Shown one piece after another: positions 7,855 to 16,363 of a DNA stretch of 64,000 bases. How positions within the stretch are numbered: position 1 is the first letter of the stretch; every line of letters begins with the position of its first letter. Under the pieces are notes generated by a model. That model did no database searches. It was given only the letters and a program-made list of their open reading frames with translations, and was not told the origin of the DNA. The translations under genes were made by a program, and so were the position numbers. The stretch comes from Maridesulfovibrio sp. (GTDB lineage Bacteria; Desulfobacterota; Desulfovibrionia; Desulfovibrionales; Desulfovibrionaceae): the NCBI RefSeq assembly GCF_963667685.1, contig NZ_OY763931.1:62001-126000 (forward strand), read 5' to 3'.

Positions 7855-8709
7855 GTGAATAAAATGAGTCGTACTGTATATGTGAATGGCGCTTATGTGC
7901 CTGAAGAAGAGGCTAAAGTTTCTGTTTTTGACCGTGGTTTTCTTTTTGCGGACGCTATCTACGAAGTCACCGCTGTTGTGGATGGAAAAATCTGCGAATG
8001 GGACGGACATATTGCCCGCCTTGAGCGCTCCCTCGGAGAAATCGGCATGGGTATGCCCATGAGCGAAGCCGAGCTGCTTGAAGTTCACCGCGAACTGGTT
8101 AAGCGCAACGGCCTTGAAGAAGGCGCAATCTACCTTCAGGTTACCCGTGGAGCCACTGACCGTGACTTCATCATGCCCAAAGGTCTGGAACAGACCGTAG
8201 TTCTTTTCACCCAGGCCAAGAAACTTACCGGTGAAAAATCCGGTCTGCGTGTTATTTCAGTTCCCGACATCCGTTGGGGTCGCCGCGATATCAAGACAGT
8301 ACAGCTGCTGGCTGCATCCATGGTTAAAACCGAAGCCAAAAAGCAGGGCAAGGATGATGCATGGATGGTTGAAGACGGTTTTGTTACCGAAGGTTCTTCC
8401 AACAACACCTACATAGTGACCAAGGAAGGAAAGATTATTACCCGCAACCTTTCCAATTCGATTCTTCCGGGAATTACCCGTAAGTCCGTTCTTCGCCTTG
8501 CTGATGAACTCGACATGGAAATCGAAGAGCGTCCTTTCACCGTGGAAGAGGCAAAAGAAGCCGTTGAAGCTTTTATGACAGCCGCAACTTCTTTTGTTAC
8601 CCCGGTTATTGAAATTGACGGTGTAGAGCTTGGCGACGGTACTCCCGGTCCGGTAAGTAAACGACTCTGTGAAGTTTATATTGAAGAAAGCCGTAAGGCT
8701 TCCTGCTAG
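7855..8709 (+). CDS. D-amino acid aminotransferase (class IV PLP)
   Basis: 284 residues of the D-alanine aminotransferase fold type IV family. Diagnostic segments are VYVNGAYVPEEEAKVSVFDRG at the N-terminus, the PLP lysine in DIKTVQLL at about residue 147, and TEGSSNNTYIV followed by LPGITRKSVL for phosphate binding. It would move the amino group between D-alanine and 2-oxoglutarate, making D-glutamate. That product feeds the dgcN-dgcA pair just upstream (26-base gap), giving a coherent D-amino acid route to L-glutamate and pyruvate. GTG 7855 lies four bases from GGA and is kept as start; ATG 7864 is nearly as good. Confidence 0.88.
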   Translation: MNKMSRTVYVNGAYVPEEEAKVSVFDRGFLFADAIYEVTAVVDGKICEWDGHIARLERSLGEIGMGMPMSEAELLEVHRELVKRNGLEEGAIYLQVTRGATDRDFIMPKGLEQTVVLFTQAKKLTGEKSGLRVISVPDIRWGRRDIKTVQLLAASMVKTEAKKQGKDDAWMVEDGFVTEGSSNNTYIVTKEGKIITRNLSNSILPGITRKSVLRLADELDMEIEERPFTVEEAKEAVEAFMTAATSFVTPVIEIDGVELGDGTPGPVSKRLCEVYIEESRKASC

Positions 8710-8775
8710 ATATTTGCGCGGCCCGGGGAAGGCTGCGTGCTCCTGAACAGGTTTACCTGTGCCTTTTGTCTTAAT

Positions 8776-8812
8776 GACGGCCCGTTTCAATTGAAACGGG
8801 CCGTCTGCTTTT
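8776..8812. terminator. Bidirectional hairpin terminator
   Basis: A perfect 30-base palindrome (GACGGCCCGTTTCAA and its complement) lies between the convergent aminotransferase and FAD-dehydrogenase genes, with pyrimidine-rich sequence on the plus side. Confidence 0.85.
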
Positions 8813-8816
8813 GAGG

Positions 8817-10373
8817 CTAATTATTGCAACCTAATTTTTTCGCGGCGGCTAATGCGCATTTTTCTCCGTCCATTGCTGCAGATATAATCCCGCCAGCGTA
8901 TCCTGCGCCTTCTCCACAGGGAAAGAATCCTTCAATCTGGACATGTTCCAAGGTTTCGCGGTCGCGCGGGATACGAACCGGAGAGCTGGTACGGGATTCC
9001 ACAGCCAGTACCTTGGCTTCGTTCGAGTCAAATCCTTTGAACTTTTTACCAAGCTCTTTCAGCCCTTGGCGCAATGCTTCAGACTGGATAAAGGGTAGCA
9101 GTTCATGCACAGGTGCGCTGTATGTTCCGGGTATATATGATGTTTTAGGAATTGATTTTGATATTTTTCCATTAATGAAGTCGCTAACCAACTGGGCCGG
9201 TGCCATCTGTGTAGTTCCATCGCCTGCGGCGAACATCTGCTTTTCCACTGCTGCCTGATATTCCAGGGCGCATAGCGGGTTGGACTGATTTTCCAGATCT
9301 TCGAGCTTTACTTCTGCAACAAGTCCGGCATTGGCAAAGGGGGCGTTGCGCGCGGCAAGGCTCATCCCGTTTAAAACCAGTTCTCCGGGGGCGGTAGAAG
9401 CCGGAACGATATAGCCGCCCGGACACATGCAGAAGGAGAACACTCCGCGTCCCATGGCCTGAGTAGAAATCCGGTAGCTTGCAGCAGGAAGATTTTCATG
9501 GCGGGGGGACTGGTGATAGAAAATTTTATCAATCAGCGGCTGTGGGTGCTCGATTCTTACCCCCAGCGCAAAAGGCTTGGCTTCAATTTTGATGTTCTGG
9601 TCATTTAGCGAGTGGAAAATATCTCTCGCAGAATGGCCGGTGGCAAGAATAACAGCATCTGCTTTTATTGCAGAACCTCCGGCAACTACTCCAGTCATAC
9701 GGTTTTCAGCAAGAAGAAATGAATCCACGCGGGTATTAAAGTGTATTTCTCCGCCGCAGGAAAGTATATCTTCACGCATTTTGCTTACAATGCGTGGCAA
9801 AACATTGGAACCAAGGTGCGGATGGGCGTCGATACGTATATCTCCCGGAGCTCCGTTCGCAATAAGCAGGTCGAGGATGCGGCCTACGTTTCCGCGTTTG
9901 GTCGCCCGGGTATAGAGTTTGCCATCGGAGTAAGTCCCGGCTCCGCCTTCGCCGAAGCAATAGTTTGAGTCAGGATTGATTAATCCTTCAGTATAAATTT
10001 TTTTCAGGTCCTTGCGGCGGTCATTTACAGTACAGCCCCGCTCAAGGATGATCGGCTTGATTCCTTGTTCAAGCAGGGTGAGAGCCGCGAAATATCCTGC
10101 GGGTCCTGCTCCGGCAATTATAACCTGTTTGCCGTTCAGGGCTAAGGGATTGAATATGGATTCGATCGGTTCAACGGTTTCCTGATCTCCTATGGCAACC
10201 TGCAACACAAAGTGCGGCTTGCGGGAACGGGCGTCAATGGAGCGGCGTAGTACACGGGTGGAAATATTCTCGTCATCCGGCAGACCGGCTGCTTTTAATG
10301 CTTCGCTGCGGATTGCGGAAGGAGCGTTGATTTGTTCGGGCTTAATTTTAATCTCTATTTTGATTTGCTTCAT
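8817..10373 (-). CDS. FAD-dependent dehydrogenase, COG2509 type
   Basis: 518 residues. A ferredoxin-like N-terminal segment of about 85 residues is followed by the dinucleotide-binding motif VIIAGAGPAGYFAAL, ILERG at the end of strand 2, GEGGAGTYSDGKLYTR, VILATGHSARD and a C-terminal FPCGEGAGYAGGI. This is the uncharacterised COG2509 flavoprotein family, common in anaerobes. The substrate is unknown. Start 10373 is preferred over 10388 because GAGGA lies upstream of it. The last codon is immediately next to the shared terminator. Confidence 0.82.
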   Translation of the reverse strand: MKQIKIEIKIKPEQINAPSAIRSEALKAAGLPDDENISTRVLRRSIDARSRKPHFVLQVAIGDQETVEPIESIFNPLALNGKQVIIAGAGPAGYFAALTLLEQGIKPIILERGCTVNDRRKDLKKIYTEGLINPDSNYCFGEGGAGTYSDGKLYTRATKRGNVGRILDLLIANGAPGDIRIDAHPHLGSNVLPRIVSKMREDILSCGGEIHFNTRVDSFLLAENRMTGVVAGGSAIKADAVILATGHSARDIFHSLNDQNIKIEAKPFALGVRIEHPQPLIDKIFYHQSPRHENLPAASYRISTQAMGRGVFSFCMCPGGYIVPASTAPGELVLNGMSLAARNAPFANAGLVAEVKLEDLENQSNPLCALEYQAAVEKQMFAAGDGTTQMAPAQLVSDFINGKISKSIPKTSYIPGTYSAPVHELLPFIQSEALRQGLKELGKKFKGFDSNEAKVLAVESRTSSPVRIPRDRETLEHVQIEGFFPCGEGAGYAGGIISAAMDGEKCALAAAKKLGCNN

Positions 10374-10576
10374 GACGTAAGTCCTCATTAGTTTAGAAGT
10401 CCGCCTACCTCTACTGACTGGTACGCTAAAGTCAATTTAAAAATAATACTACAGAGCGGTATGGAATTTCATACATTTCTCTGATTTTGATTTTCTGTGT
10501 GTCAAATATAGATTTATTTCGTTGAAGGAAATGAAAGGAATTTACATTTGTATATACACATAAGGAGAATTAGAAA

Positions 10577-11179
10577 ATGAAAGTCACAGTAGTTAACGGG
10601 AGTGGCAGGAAAAAAGGAAATTCACATGCGATTGTAGAGGGCTTTTGCGGTAACCTGCCGAAAGATATAGAAGTAACGGCTTATGAGCTATCGGGAATGA
10701 ACTACGCGGGATGCCTCGGATGTATGTCCTGCAAGGGAAAAGCCGAACGTTGCGTAATCCAGGATGATTTAACTCCTGTTTATGAAGAAATGCATGAGAG
10801 TGATATCGTTGTTTTGTCCAGTCCAGTATATTTTGGTGATGTGAGCGGGCAGGCAAAACAGTTCATTGACCGGCTTTATCTTCTTTTTACTCCTGATTTT
10901 CATGATGCCCTGAATCAGGGAGGTACTAAAAACCTGAGTAAGCGATACAGCCGTTTGCAGGAAGGGGTGAAACTTGTTTTTGTTTTAGCCCAGGGAGCTG
11001 TTCAGGAAGATTTGTACGCCGATATTCAGCAGCGTTATACCCAGTTTTTTGAGTTTTTAGGTTTTTCTGAAGTTCATACCATCCGAGGGATTGGTGACCG
11101 TTTGCAGAGACCCGATGATAATCGATTGGACGAAGCAATCCAGCAGGCCCGTGAGCTGGGTGTGCAGTTAAGCAAATAG
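10577..11179 (+). CDS. Flavodoxin-fold NAD(P)H/FMN reductase with Cys cluster
   Basis: 200 residues. VVNGSGRKKGNSHAI near the N-terminus is the FMN phosphate loop of the NADPH-dependent FMN reductase or iron-sulfur flavoprotein family. GCLGCMSCKGKAERC at about residues 50-64 carries four cysteines spaced as in iron-sulfur flavoproteins, and SSPVYFGDVSGQAKQFIDR is the second flavin loop. It is probably a cytoplasmic electron-transfer flavoprotein. Whether the cysteines hold a [4Fe-4S] cluster cannot be read from sequence. It stands alone and starts after AAGGAG. Confidence 0.82.
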   Translation: MKVTVVNGSGRKKGNSHAIVEGFCGNLPKDIEVTAYELSGMNYAGCLGCMSCKGKAERCVIQDDLTPVYEEMHESDIVVLSSPVYFGDVSGQAKQFIDRLYLLFTPDFHDALNQGGTKNLSKRYSRLQEGVKLVFVLAQGAVQEDLYADIQQRYTQFFEFLGFSEVHTIRGIGDRLQRPDDNRLDEAIQQARELGVQLSK

Positions 11180-11360
11180 AATTATTTTGTCAGATTGCTT
11201 AAGTAATAGTCTGGTGAAGATATTGATCAGCTTTAGTGACTCTGTGATGTTACGAATAGATACTTTCTAATGGCTTAATACAGCGGAGAATAAGAAGACA
11301 GAGGCGCATATTAGATGAGTTCAAAAAGTAACAAAAGAGTGCAGAACTAACCAACTTGAT

Positions 11361-11392
11361 AGCCGTCACCATTTGTGTGACGGCTTTTCTTA
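11361..11392 (+). terminator. Hairpin with T-run
   Basis: AGCCGTCAC pairs with GTGACGGCT around a short ATTTGT loop, followed by TTTCTTAT. It lies 180 bases past the flavoprotein stop, unusually far. Confidence 0.6.
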
Positions 11393-11467
11393 TATTTACG
11401 GACTACGATATACGTATTTTTTTATGCTTAAGCTTGGGTATTGTGAAAATATGAGTAAGGTTTATTT

Positions 11468-11526
11468 AAATGTGAAAAAAAGAATTAACCAAAAAATGTT
11501 GACGATGTGTTTTTTCGGTGTATGCT
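11468..11526 (+). promoter_or_regulatory. Sigma70-like promoter with conserved upstream element, copy 1
   Basis: TTGACG at 11499-11504 and TATGCT at 11521-11526, spacer 16, preceded by AAATGTGAAAAAAAGAATT at 11468-11486. The same upstream 19-mer, the same 12-base gap and the same 16-base spacer recur at 13211-13269. It drives the 71-residue small protein. Confidence 0.7.
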
Positions 11527-11559
11527 TTTCTTCTAGTCTTTCAGGAAAGGAGTAAAGCG

Positions 11560-11775
11560 ATGACATTAGAATTATACTTCGCACTAAGTCTTGTGTTTTT
11601 TGTTTCTGTGAATGCAGTTGCTAAAGCAGAACAGTATGTAGAGGATAGTTTTCTTACAAAATCTAAAATGATTGATAGTGTATTTGGCTTACTAAAGAGA
11701 AATTTAGCTAAAGTTTATCACCACGATGATGAATTTTACTGTTTCTTTAAAAAAGATGCATTCGATATCTGCTAG
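11560..11775 (+). CDS. Small hypothetical protein with N-terminal hydrophobic segment
   Basis: 71 residues. An N-terminal hydrophobic stretch (LYFALSLVFFVSVNAVA) may be a membrane anchor or signal peptide. A polar part follows, with VEDSFLTKSK and a cysteine near each end of the C-terminal section. Start 11560 follows AAAGGAG at a good distance. The gene sits between a recognisable promoter and a strong terminator, which argues that it is real despite its size. I do not recognise the family. A partner promoter copy downstream of the MFS gene precedes another tiny frame with a similar VENIFFTN segment. Confidence 0.6.
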   Translation: MTLELYFALSLVFFVSVNAVAKAEQYVEDSFLTKSKMIDSVFGLLKRNLAKVYHHDDEFYCFFKKDAFDIC

Positions 11776-11803
11776 TTTGAATGAATTTGATTCATATCAG
11801 GCT

Positions 11804-11841
11804 CAAAAACCCCGCTCCATTCCGGAGCGGGGTTTTTTGTT
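11804..11841 (+). terminator. Rho-independent terminator of the small gene
   Basis: AAAACCCCGCTCC pairs with GGAGCGGGGTTTT, followed by a long T-run. Confidence 0.9.
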
Positions 11842-11934
11842 TTGTGGTCCGCGATTCATTGTTTGCGAGATAGTGATAATTGTTGTAATTATCTTGCTTG
11901 ATTAATATCGAGCCTTGGCAAGGATGGAAAGCAG

Positions 11935-13107
11935 ATGGCTAATATTCTAAGAATTCAAGTTGTTGTTTTTGCACTGGTCGCAGCCTCCTTTACGAATATC
12001 TATCTCCCGCAGCCTGTCTTACCCATCTTGCAGTCGGAATTTCAAATAAGTCCGGTACAGGCCTCTTTTTCAGTTTCCTTCGTTATTATGGGTATTGTTT
12101 TATCCAATCTTTTTTTTGGATATCTTTCCGACCGCTATCCGGTTAAGCCGATAATTCTAACTGGCGGGGTATTTGTTGCTGCAGGAGGTCTCATCTGTTC
12201 CTCAACCGGCAGTTATACAGTGCTGGTTGCGTGCAGATTGTTGCAGGGGCTTTTCATCCCGGCCCTGACGACCAGTATTGCTGCATGGCTGTCGCGCTCA
12301 TTGCCTGCAGAGCGTTTGAGCAGTGTTATGGGGGCTTATGTATCAGCAACTATCTTTGGTGGAATGGGTGGACGTATGCTCGGAGGGTGGATCCATCCGC
12401 CACTGCATTGGCGCTATGCTTTTGTTACGGCTTCTGCTTTTATTTTAGTTACGGTTGCCATGGCAATGGTTGTTTTGCCTGCAAGCGGCAGAGAGGAGAT
12501 TGCTGCTGCCCGGAGCAGTAACGGCAGGGAAACTTATTCTTCACTGTTGCGTAAAAAGGAACTGTTACTTATCTATGCCTGTGGAGCGGGCAGTTTGCTT
12601 ATCTTTTCGCCTGTCTTCAACTACCTTCCATACAGGCTTTCAGGTGCTCCATTCAACCTGACAACTGAGACGATTACTCTTGTTTATCTTGTCTATGTGC
12701 TTGGTATCTTTTTGGGACCATTGGCCGGAAAGCTAAGCAGCCGCTTGGGGGGCGGGGTAATGCTGATCTTCAGTTCTATTCTCTTGGGTCTTTCTTTGAC
12801 TTTACTTCTACTACCATCAATGACGGCAGTAATCCTCGGTTTGCTTGGTGTTTGTGCTGGGTTCTTTTCTTTGCATACGGTTGCTGTGGTTCTGCTAAAT
12901 CGCAAACTGACTTGCAGTCATGGTAAAGCAAATGCGCTCTATGTTTTGTTCTACTACACAGGCGGATGGCTGGGACTTACCGGCGCAGGATTCGCTTATG
13001 AGCATGCCGGATGGGAAGGGGTCATCGTATTTTTAGCCATTTTTTTAGTCATACCGCTTAGTGTGGGAGTGTTTGAGCGTAGGGTTGAGAGTAAGGCGCG
13101 TGATTAA
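11935..13107 (+). CDS. MFS transporter (YnfM-like efflux family)
   Basis: 390 residues with about 12 hydrophobic segments. The MFS signature between helices 2 and 3 reads FGYLSDRYPVKP, and helix 4 carries CRLLQGLFIPA, as in drug and metabolite exporters of the YnfM/YdhP type. MGAYVSATIFGGMGGRMLGGW is the family's motif in helix 5. It is an inner-membrane proton-coupled exporter of unknown substrate. It is framed by two copies of the same promoter element, each with a tiny gene. The start follows AAGGATGGAAAG, a modest Shine-Dalgarno. The hairpin TGAAC/GTTCA at about 13142-13158 may end its transcript. Confidence 0.85.
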   Translation: MANILRIQVVVFALVAASFTNIYLPQPVLPILQSEFQISPVQASFSVSFVIMGIVLSNLFFGYLSDRYPVKPIILTGGVFVAAGGLICSSTGSYTVLVACRLLQGLFIPALTTSIAAWLSRSLPAERLSSVMGAYVSATIFGGMGGRMLGGWIHPPLHWRYAFVTASAFILVTVAMAMVVLPASGREEIAAARSSNGRETYSSLLRKKELLLIYACGAGSLLIFSPVFNYLPYRLSGAPFNLTTETITLVYLVYVLGIFLGPLAGKLSSRLGGGVMLIFSSILLGLSLTLLLLPSMTAVILGLLGVCAGFFSLHTVAVVLLNRKLTCSHGKANALYVLFYYTGGWLGLTGAGFAYEHAGWEGVIVFLAIFLVIPLSVGVFERRVESKARD

Positions 13108-13162
13108 TTCTTGTATTGCTTGGAGTTATTTTAAAAATAATTGAACCTGCGTTCAGTTTTGT

Positions 13163-13177
13163 TAATGGCTTAATACA
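13163..13177 (+). repeat. 15-base repeat shared with 11268-11282
   Basis: TAATGGCTTAATACA occurs here and at 11268-11282. It lies upstream of each of the two duplicated promoters, so the duplication extends beyond the promoter core. Confidence 0.65.
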
Positions 13178-13210
13178 AGGATCTTACGCCGTAGAAGTGG
13201 ATAGCGATAT

Positions 13211-13269
13211 AAATGTGAAAAAAAGAATTTATGAAATCTCATTGACGAGGTACTTTTTCCGCGTAAACT
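13211..13269 (+). promoter_or_regulatory. Sigma70-like promoter with conserved upstream element, copy 2
   Basis: The same AAATGTGAAAAAAAGAATT (13211-13229) is followed 12 bases later by TTGACG (13242-13247), a 16-base spacer and TAAACT (13264-13269). This is the exact architecture of copy 1. The aligned start codon at 13301 is followed by a stop after three codons. Confidence 0.7.
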
Positions 13270-13341
13270 GTACTTAAGTTCTTGAAAAGGGAAGCTAAGA
13301 ATGATTTTTTGATAGTATTTTAAGTTGTAGGAGTGTTTTTT

Positions 13342-13479
13342 ATGTTTATGTGCTGGTTGTGTGGAATAGCAAGAATTGTTGAAAATATCTTTTTCACTAA
13401 TGCTGAAAAAGCATGTGTTGTTGTTGAAAGATCCGGCAGTGAAAATAAACTAAAAAATCGCTACAACGATCAATATTAA
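13342..13479 (+). CDS. Tiny hypothetical protein, 45 residues
   Basis: An ATG at 13342 behind TAGGAG opens a 45-codon frame beginning MFMCWLCGIARIVENIFFTN. It has three cysteines, a hydrophobic start and a charged tail. It lies between promoter copy 2 and a strong terminator. Its VENIFFTN resembles VEDSFLTK of the 71-residue protein under promoter copy 1, so it may be a shortened, diverged copy. The family is unknown. Its reality rests on promoter, ribosome site and terminator rather than on homology. Confidence 0.45.
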   Translation: MFMCWLCGIARIVENIFFTNAEKACVVVERSGSENKLKNRYNDQY

Positions 13480-13511
13480 AATATTTAAATAGTCACTCCT
13501 CCTAGAAGTGC

Positions 13512-13548
13512 GGGCCGTGGTTCATGTGATCCACGGCCCCTTTTCTTT
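13512..13548 (+). terminator. Rho-independent terminator
   Basis: GGGCCGTGG pairs with CCACGGCCC, followed by CTTTTCTTT. It ends the transcript of the tiny 13342 gene; the convergent acyl-CoA synthetase gene stops just beyond. Confidence 0.85.
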
Positions 13549-13564
13549 ATATTATATCTAGCGA

Positions 13565-15973
13565 TTAGTCGCAGCCTCTGGTCAGCTGAATTACTTCAGC
13601 CTTCATCCGGGCCTTGGAGTAAAGGGCTATGGCGGCAACTGCGCGGTCACAGACCGGGAATACCGGAACTCCGTTTGCAAGCAGTTTGTCACGCAGCGGA
13701 TCGTATAGTCTCCCGCCATCAACAACTGCCAGAACAGGTTTGTCGCTGTTTTGGACGATTTTTATCAGCAGGTTACCTATCGCATTTTCATCCTCTATGG
13801 AAAAGGCGGGGATTGTCGGTTCTGCCAGAGTATGCATAGAAGGAGAGAGCGGATCCAGCCCGATAACAATGGAGTCGACAGTCGGGTCATTGACCAGGAT
13901 TTCCGCCACGCTGCTATGTATGCGGTCAGTGGAGCCGGGGGTAAGATCCAATGGGTTCTGAATTGTCACAAGAGATTTAAGCTTATTGTTTTCGAGGATT
14001 TCATTAATTTGTTCTTGAGAGTCGATACTGAATTTTGCCAGCTCAATGTCATAGTCATCTGACTGGATGGAATCGGCCATACCTACGGCTTCAAATCCTG
14101 CACCGCTTACAGCGGCCAGCCGGTCTCCGCATATTTTTTTGCCATTCAACTTTTCAGCGAGCATGAACAGGTCCTGAAATTCTTGAAAAGTGCGGGCAAC
14201 AATTGCTCCCGCCTGCTGAACGCAGCTTTCGCAGACCATGTAGTCTCCGGCAAGAGAGGCTGTATGTCCGCTGGTTGCGGTTTTTCCTTCCGGTGTACGT
14301 CCGGCTTTGTAGAATACCACTTCTTTTCCGTTCATCACAGCCTGCCGAACAGCCCTGCAAAATTCTAATCCATCAAGATCGTTAAATCCTTCAGCATACA
14401 CCGCGATGACATCAACTTCAGGAGAGTCTTTAAAGTAATGGACCATGTCACCGAGTGTCAGGTCAGTCTGGTTGCCCATGGAAATCATGTAGGCCGGGTC
14501 CAGCTCGGGGCACTGACTGGTTCTGAAAACCATGAATGCACCGCTTTGGCTTATCAGGGCTGACCGCTGATATTTGCTGTTGCGGTCTTTGGGCAGCTTT
14601 TCTTCGGGGATGAACCATGTGTCATATCCGCCGGGTCTGGAAATAACTCCCATGCAGTTGGCGCCAATGAATACAGGCCCACCATCGTCCTCTGAATGCT
14701 TTTTATTAATGCGGGTAATGATCTGCTCTGCGCGTTCTTTGCTTTCTTCTGTTTCACCCATGCCGCCGGGGATGAGCATTACGCTTTTAGCTGCATCAAG
14801 TTCTATAATCTGGTCCACCAGATCGGGAACATGCTGTGCCGCGATGGCAACCACAAAGAGATCCAGTTGTTCCTCAAGTGCATCAAGGCTTGGAACACAA
14901 CGCACCCCGTCCACTTCTTCACACCCGTCCCGGATGATAACGACATCCTCTTGTGCATATCCGGCTGCAAGCACATTATCCAGAATTATGCGCCCGAAGT
15001 TGCGGCGTGTTGAGGAGACGCCAATAATACCGATTTTCTTAGGGTGGAGCAGGTTGTGGATTTTATTTACCGGACGTCCCTGCGGTTTCTGTCCGGTTCT
15101 GGAAAAACGGCACATGCCGTCCAGAGGAACCATCAGATATTCAGTAAACGCAAATGGGTTTATTTCCAGTTCATCAATGACGAATCCGCTGTCTTTGTTT
15201 GTCGGTGAGAAATATTTGCCCATCTCAATGAATGAATCGAAGCATTCGATTAGCTGTTCATCCGTGACGATGCGGCGTTGCCCTCGGGTCAGTCCGGCCA
15301 GCTTCTTGTAAGAAATTGTGTTTCTGAACAGTTGGAAAAAGGAATGCCCGTCGACCATGTCCACAGAAGCTGCAACGATGGCCTGCCCTTTACGAAACCG
15401 CTCGGCGTACAGTTCAGTATCAGTTCCGCCCAGTCCAGCACTGATTACGGTTCCGAATTCACGGGTCCGTCGTAAGCCTACAATGAGTTCGTTGCCGAAG
15501 GAATCCGAATCCGGGGGCATGAACTGGACCTGCAATACACCTCTAAGATCCCTGCTAATTGCTTTAACCAGCGCTTCGCCGTACAGCCCTTTGTATTCCT
15601 CAGGACCGTGTTCCGGATTGCGCTCAATATATGCGGCGTAATTTTCCGGCACTTCATACATCATGGCGCGGACGGCAGAGCGTATTTTGGCCGGCTCTTT
15701 TTTTACGATGCGGACACCTCCAACTTCCGTCTTGTGAATAATAGTTGGAGAAACAATCTTTAGAACAGCCTTATCGCCGGGGAGCGAGGTCAGTTCTTCA
15801 TCTGAAAAACGTGCTCCTCGCGGAAGCAGGATAGAAGCAGGAGGAGTTTCCGCGCCGGAGTTGGCAAGCAGGTTGTATACTTCATATTCATATAAAAAGT
15901 CGCGCCCTTCATTGTCTGCATTGCTGAACAGGGTGCTGATAGCCTCAAAGCTGATTTCATTTTCAATAAACAT
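13565..15973 (-). CDS. Acyl-CoA synthetase (NDP-forming), fused ATP-grasp and CoA-binding subunits
   Basis: 802 residues from the ATG at 15973 (an upstream in-frame ATG at 16039 would add 22 residues unlike the family). The order is ATP-grasp first (about residues 20-290, with VLKIVSPTIIHKTEVGGV) and then the CoA-binding and ligase-CoA domains (IGIIGVSS near 320). The catalytic phospho-histidine is in TSGHTASLAGD. The enzyme interconverts acyl-CoA plus ADP and phosphate with free acid plus ATP, a substrate-level phosphorylation step suited to an acetate-producing anaerobe. The beta-alpha order is the reverse of the usual archaeal fusion, but it is known. The exact acid (acetate, pyruvate-derived or branched) is not evident. 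Confidence 0.85.
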   Translation of the reverse strand: MFIENEISFEAISTLFSNADNEGRDFLYEYEVYNLLANSGAETPPASILLPRGARFSDEELTSLPGDKAVLKIVSPTIIHKTEVGGVRIVKKEPAKIRSAVRAMMYEVPENYAAYIERNPEHGPEEYKGLYGEALVKAISRDLRGVLQVQFMPPDSDSFGNELIVGLRRTREFGTVISAGLGGTDTELYAERFRKGQAIVAASVDMVDGHSFFQLFRNTISYKKLAGLTRGQRRIVTDEQLIECFDSFIEMGKYFSPTNKDSGFVIDELEINPFAFTEYLMVPLDGMCRFSRTGQKPQGRPVNKIHNLLHPKKIGIIGVSSTRRNFGRIILDNVLAAGYAQEDVVIIRDGCEEVDGVRCVPSLDALEEQLDLFVVAIAAQHVPDLVDQIIELDAAKSVMLIPGGMGETEESKERAEQIITRINKKHSEDDGGPVFIGANCMGVISRPGGYDTWFIPEEKLPKDRNSKYQRSALISQSGAFMVFRTSQCPELDPAYMISMGNQTDLTLGDMVHYFKDSPEVDVIAVYAEGFNDLDGLEFCRAVRQAVMNGKEVVFYKAGRTPEGKTATSGHTASLAGDYMVCESCVQQAGAIVARTFQEFQDLFMLAEKLNGKKICGDRLAAVSGAGFEAVGMADSIQSDDYDIELAKFSIDSQEQINEILENNKLKSLVTIQNPLDLTPGSTDRIHSSVAEILVNDPTVDSIVIGLDPLSPSMHTLAEPTIPAFSIEDENAIGNLLIKIVQNSDKPVLAVVDGGRLYDPLRDKLLANGVPVFPVCDRAVAAIALYSKARMKAEVIQLTRGCD

Positions 15974-16223
15974 GCGTACTCGCTTTTGATTAATTTTGTG
16001 TCTGGGCGTTATATGCCACACCTTAGCTAAAAGACACAAGACGGTGTTCTTATACGGATATTGGAACTTACCAATAAATTATCTTTTAATTGCTTTAATT
16101 AATTATGTTATTGTGTAGGTTTGAATTGTTTCACACCATTCTCCAGTAATTTAACGATGTCGCCTTGTCCTAAAGCCCGTGCTGTTTACCAAGTATTCGT
16201 CAATAATATTATGGAATATGCGT

Positions 16224-16259
16224 AGGGCGGACCTGAATCTTATGACTCAGGTCCGCCTT
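16224..16259. repeat. Inverted repeat family, copy 1 (upstream of phage block 1)
   Basis: A 36-base dyad with arms based on GGCGGACCTGAATC and GACTCAGGTCCGCC and a TTAT loop; one A-C mismatch and one wobble. It belongs to a four-member family in this window. Here it cannot be the terminator of an upstream plus-strand gene because the upstream gene runs the other way. Confidence 0.85.
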
Positions 16260-16300
16260 GTTGCATATTCTGTATTTCGAAGGGGCGAAAGAGCTTAATG

Positions 16301-16363
16301 AAGCAGGCACTGAATACGTTGAATCGTAAACCAGACTGTTTCCTGCTTGGTTGCCCTGGTTTA
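16301..16363 (+). promoter_or_regulatory. Interleaved stems in block 1 leader (possible pseudoknot)
   Basis: AAGCAGG (16301-16307) pairs with CCTGCTT (16342-16348), while TAAACCAG (16327-16334) pairs with CTGGTTTA (16356-16363). The order A-B-A'-B' is that of an H-type pseudoknot, or of two mutually exclusive hairpins. It ends 17 bases before the ribosome-binding site of the first particle gene. Confidence 0.45.

Larger units (their letters stand above)
11180..11559 (+). other. Intergenic region holding a hairpin and repeat copy 1
   Basis: 380 bases with no convincing gene. A hairpin at 11361-11385 (GCCGTCAC with GTGACGGC, then a T-rich run to 11392) is a likely terminator for a short transcript or for the flavoprotein gene. 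Bases 11268-11282 and 11468-11526 are matched by sequences downstream of the MFS gene. Confidence 0.6.

Noticed and set aside
11373-11555. A 60-codon frame before the 71-residue gene
   Set aside because: It starts inside a hairpin and crosses the promoter of the next gene, and has no ribosome site.
14574-15311. A 245-codon plus-strand frame inside the acyl-CoA synthetase gene
   Set aside because: It is antisense to a well-conserved gene, rich in Ser and Arg from shadow codon usage, and shows no ribosome site or family.
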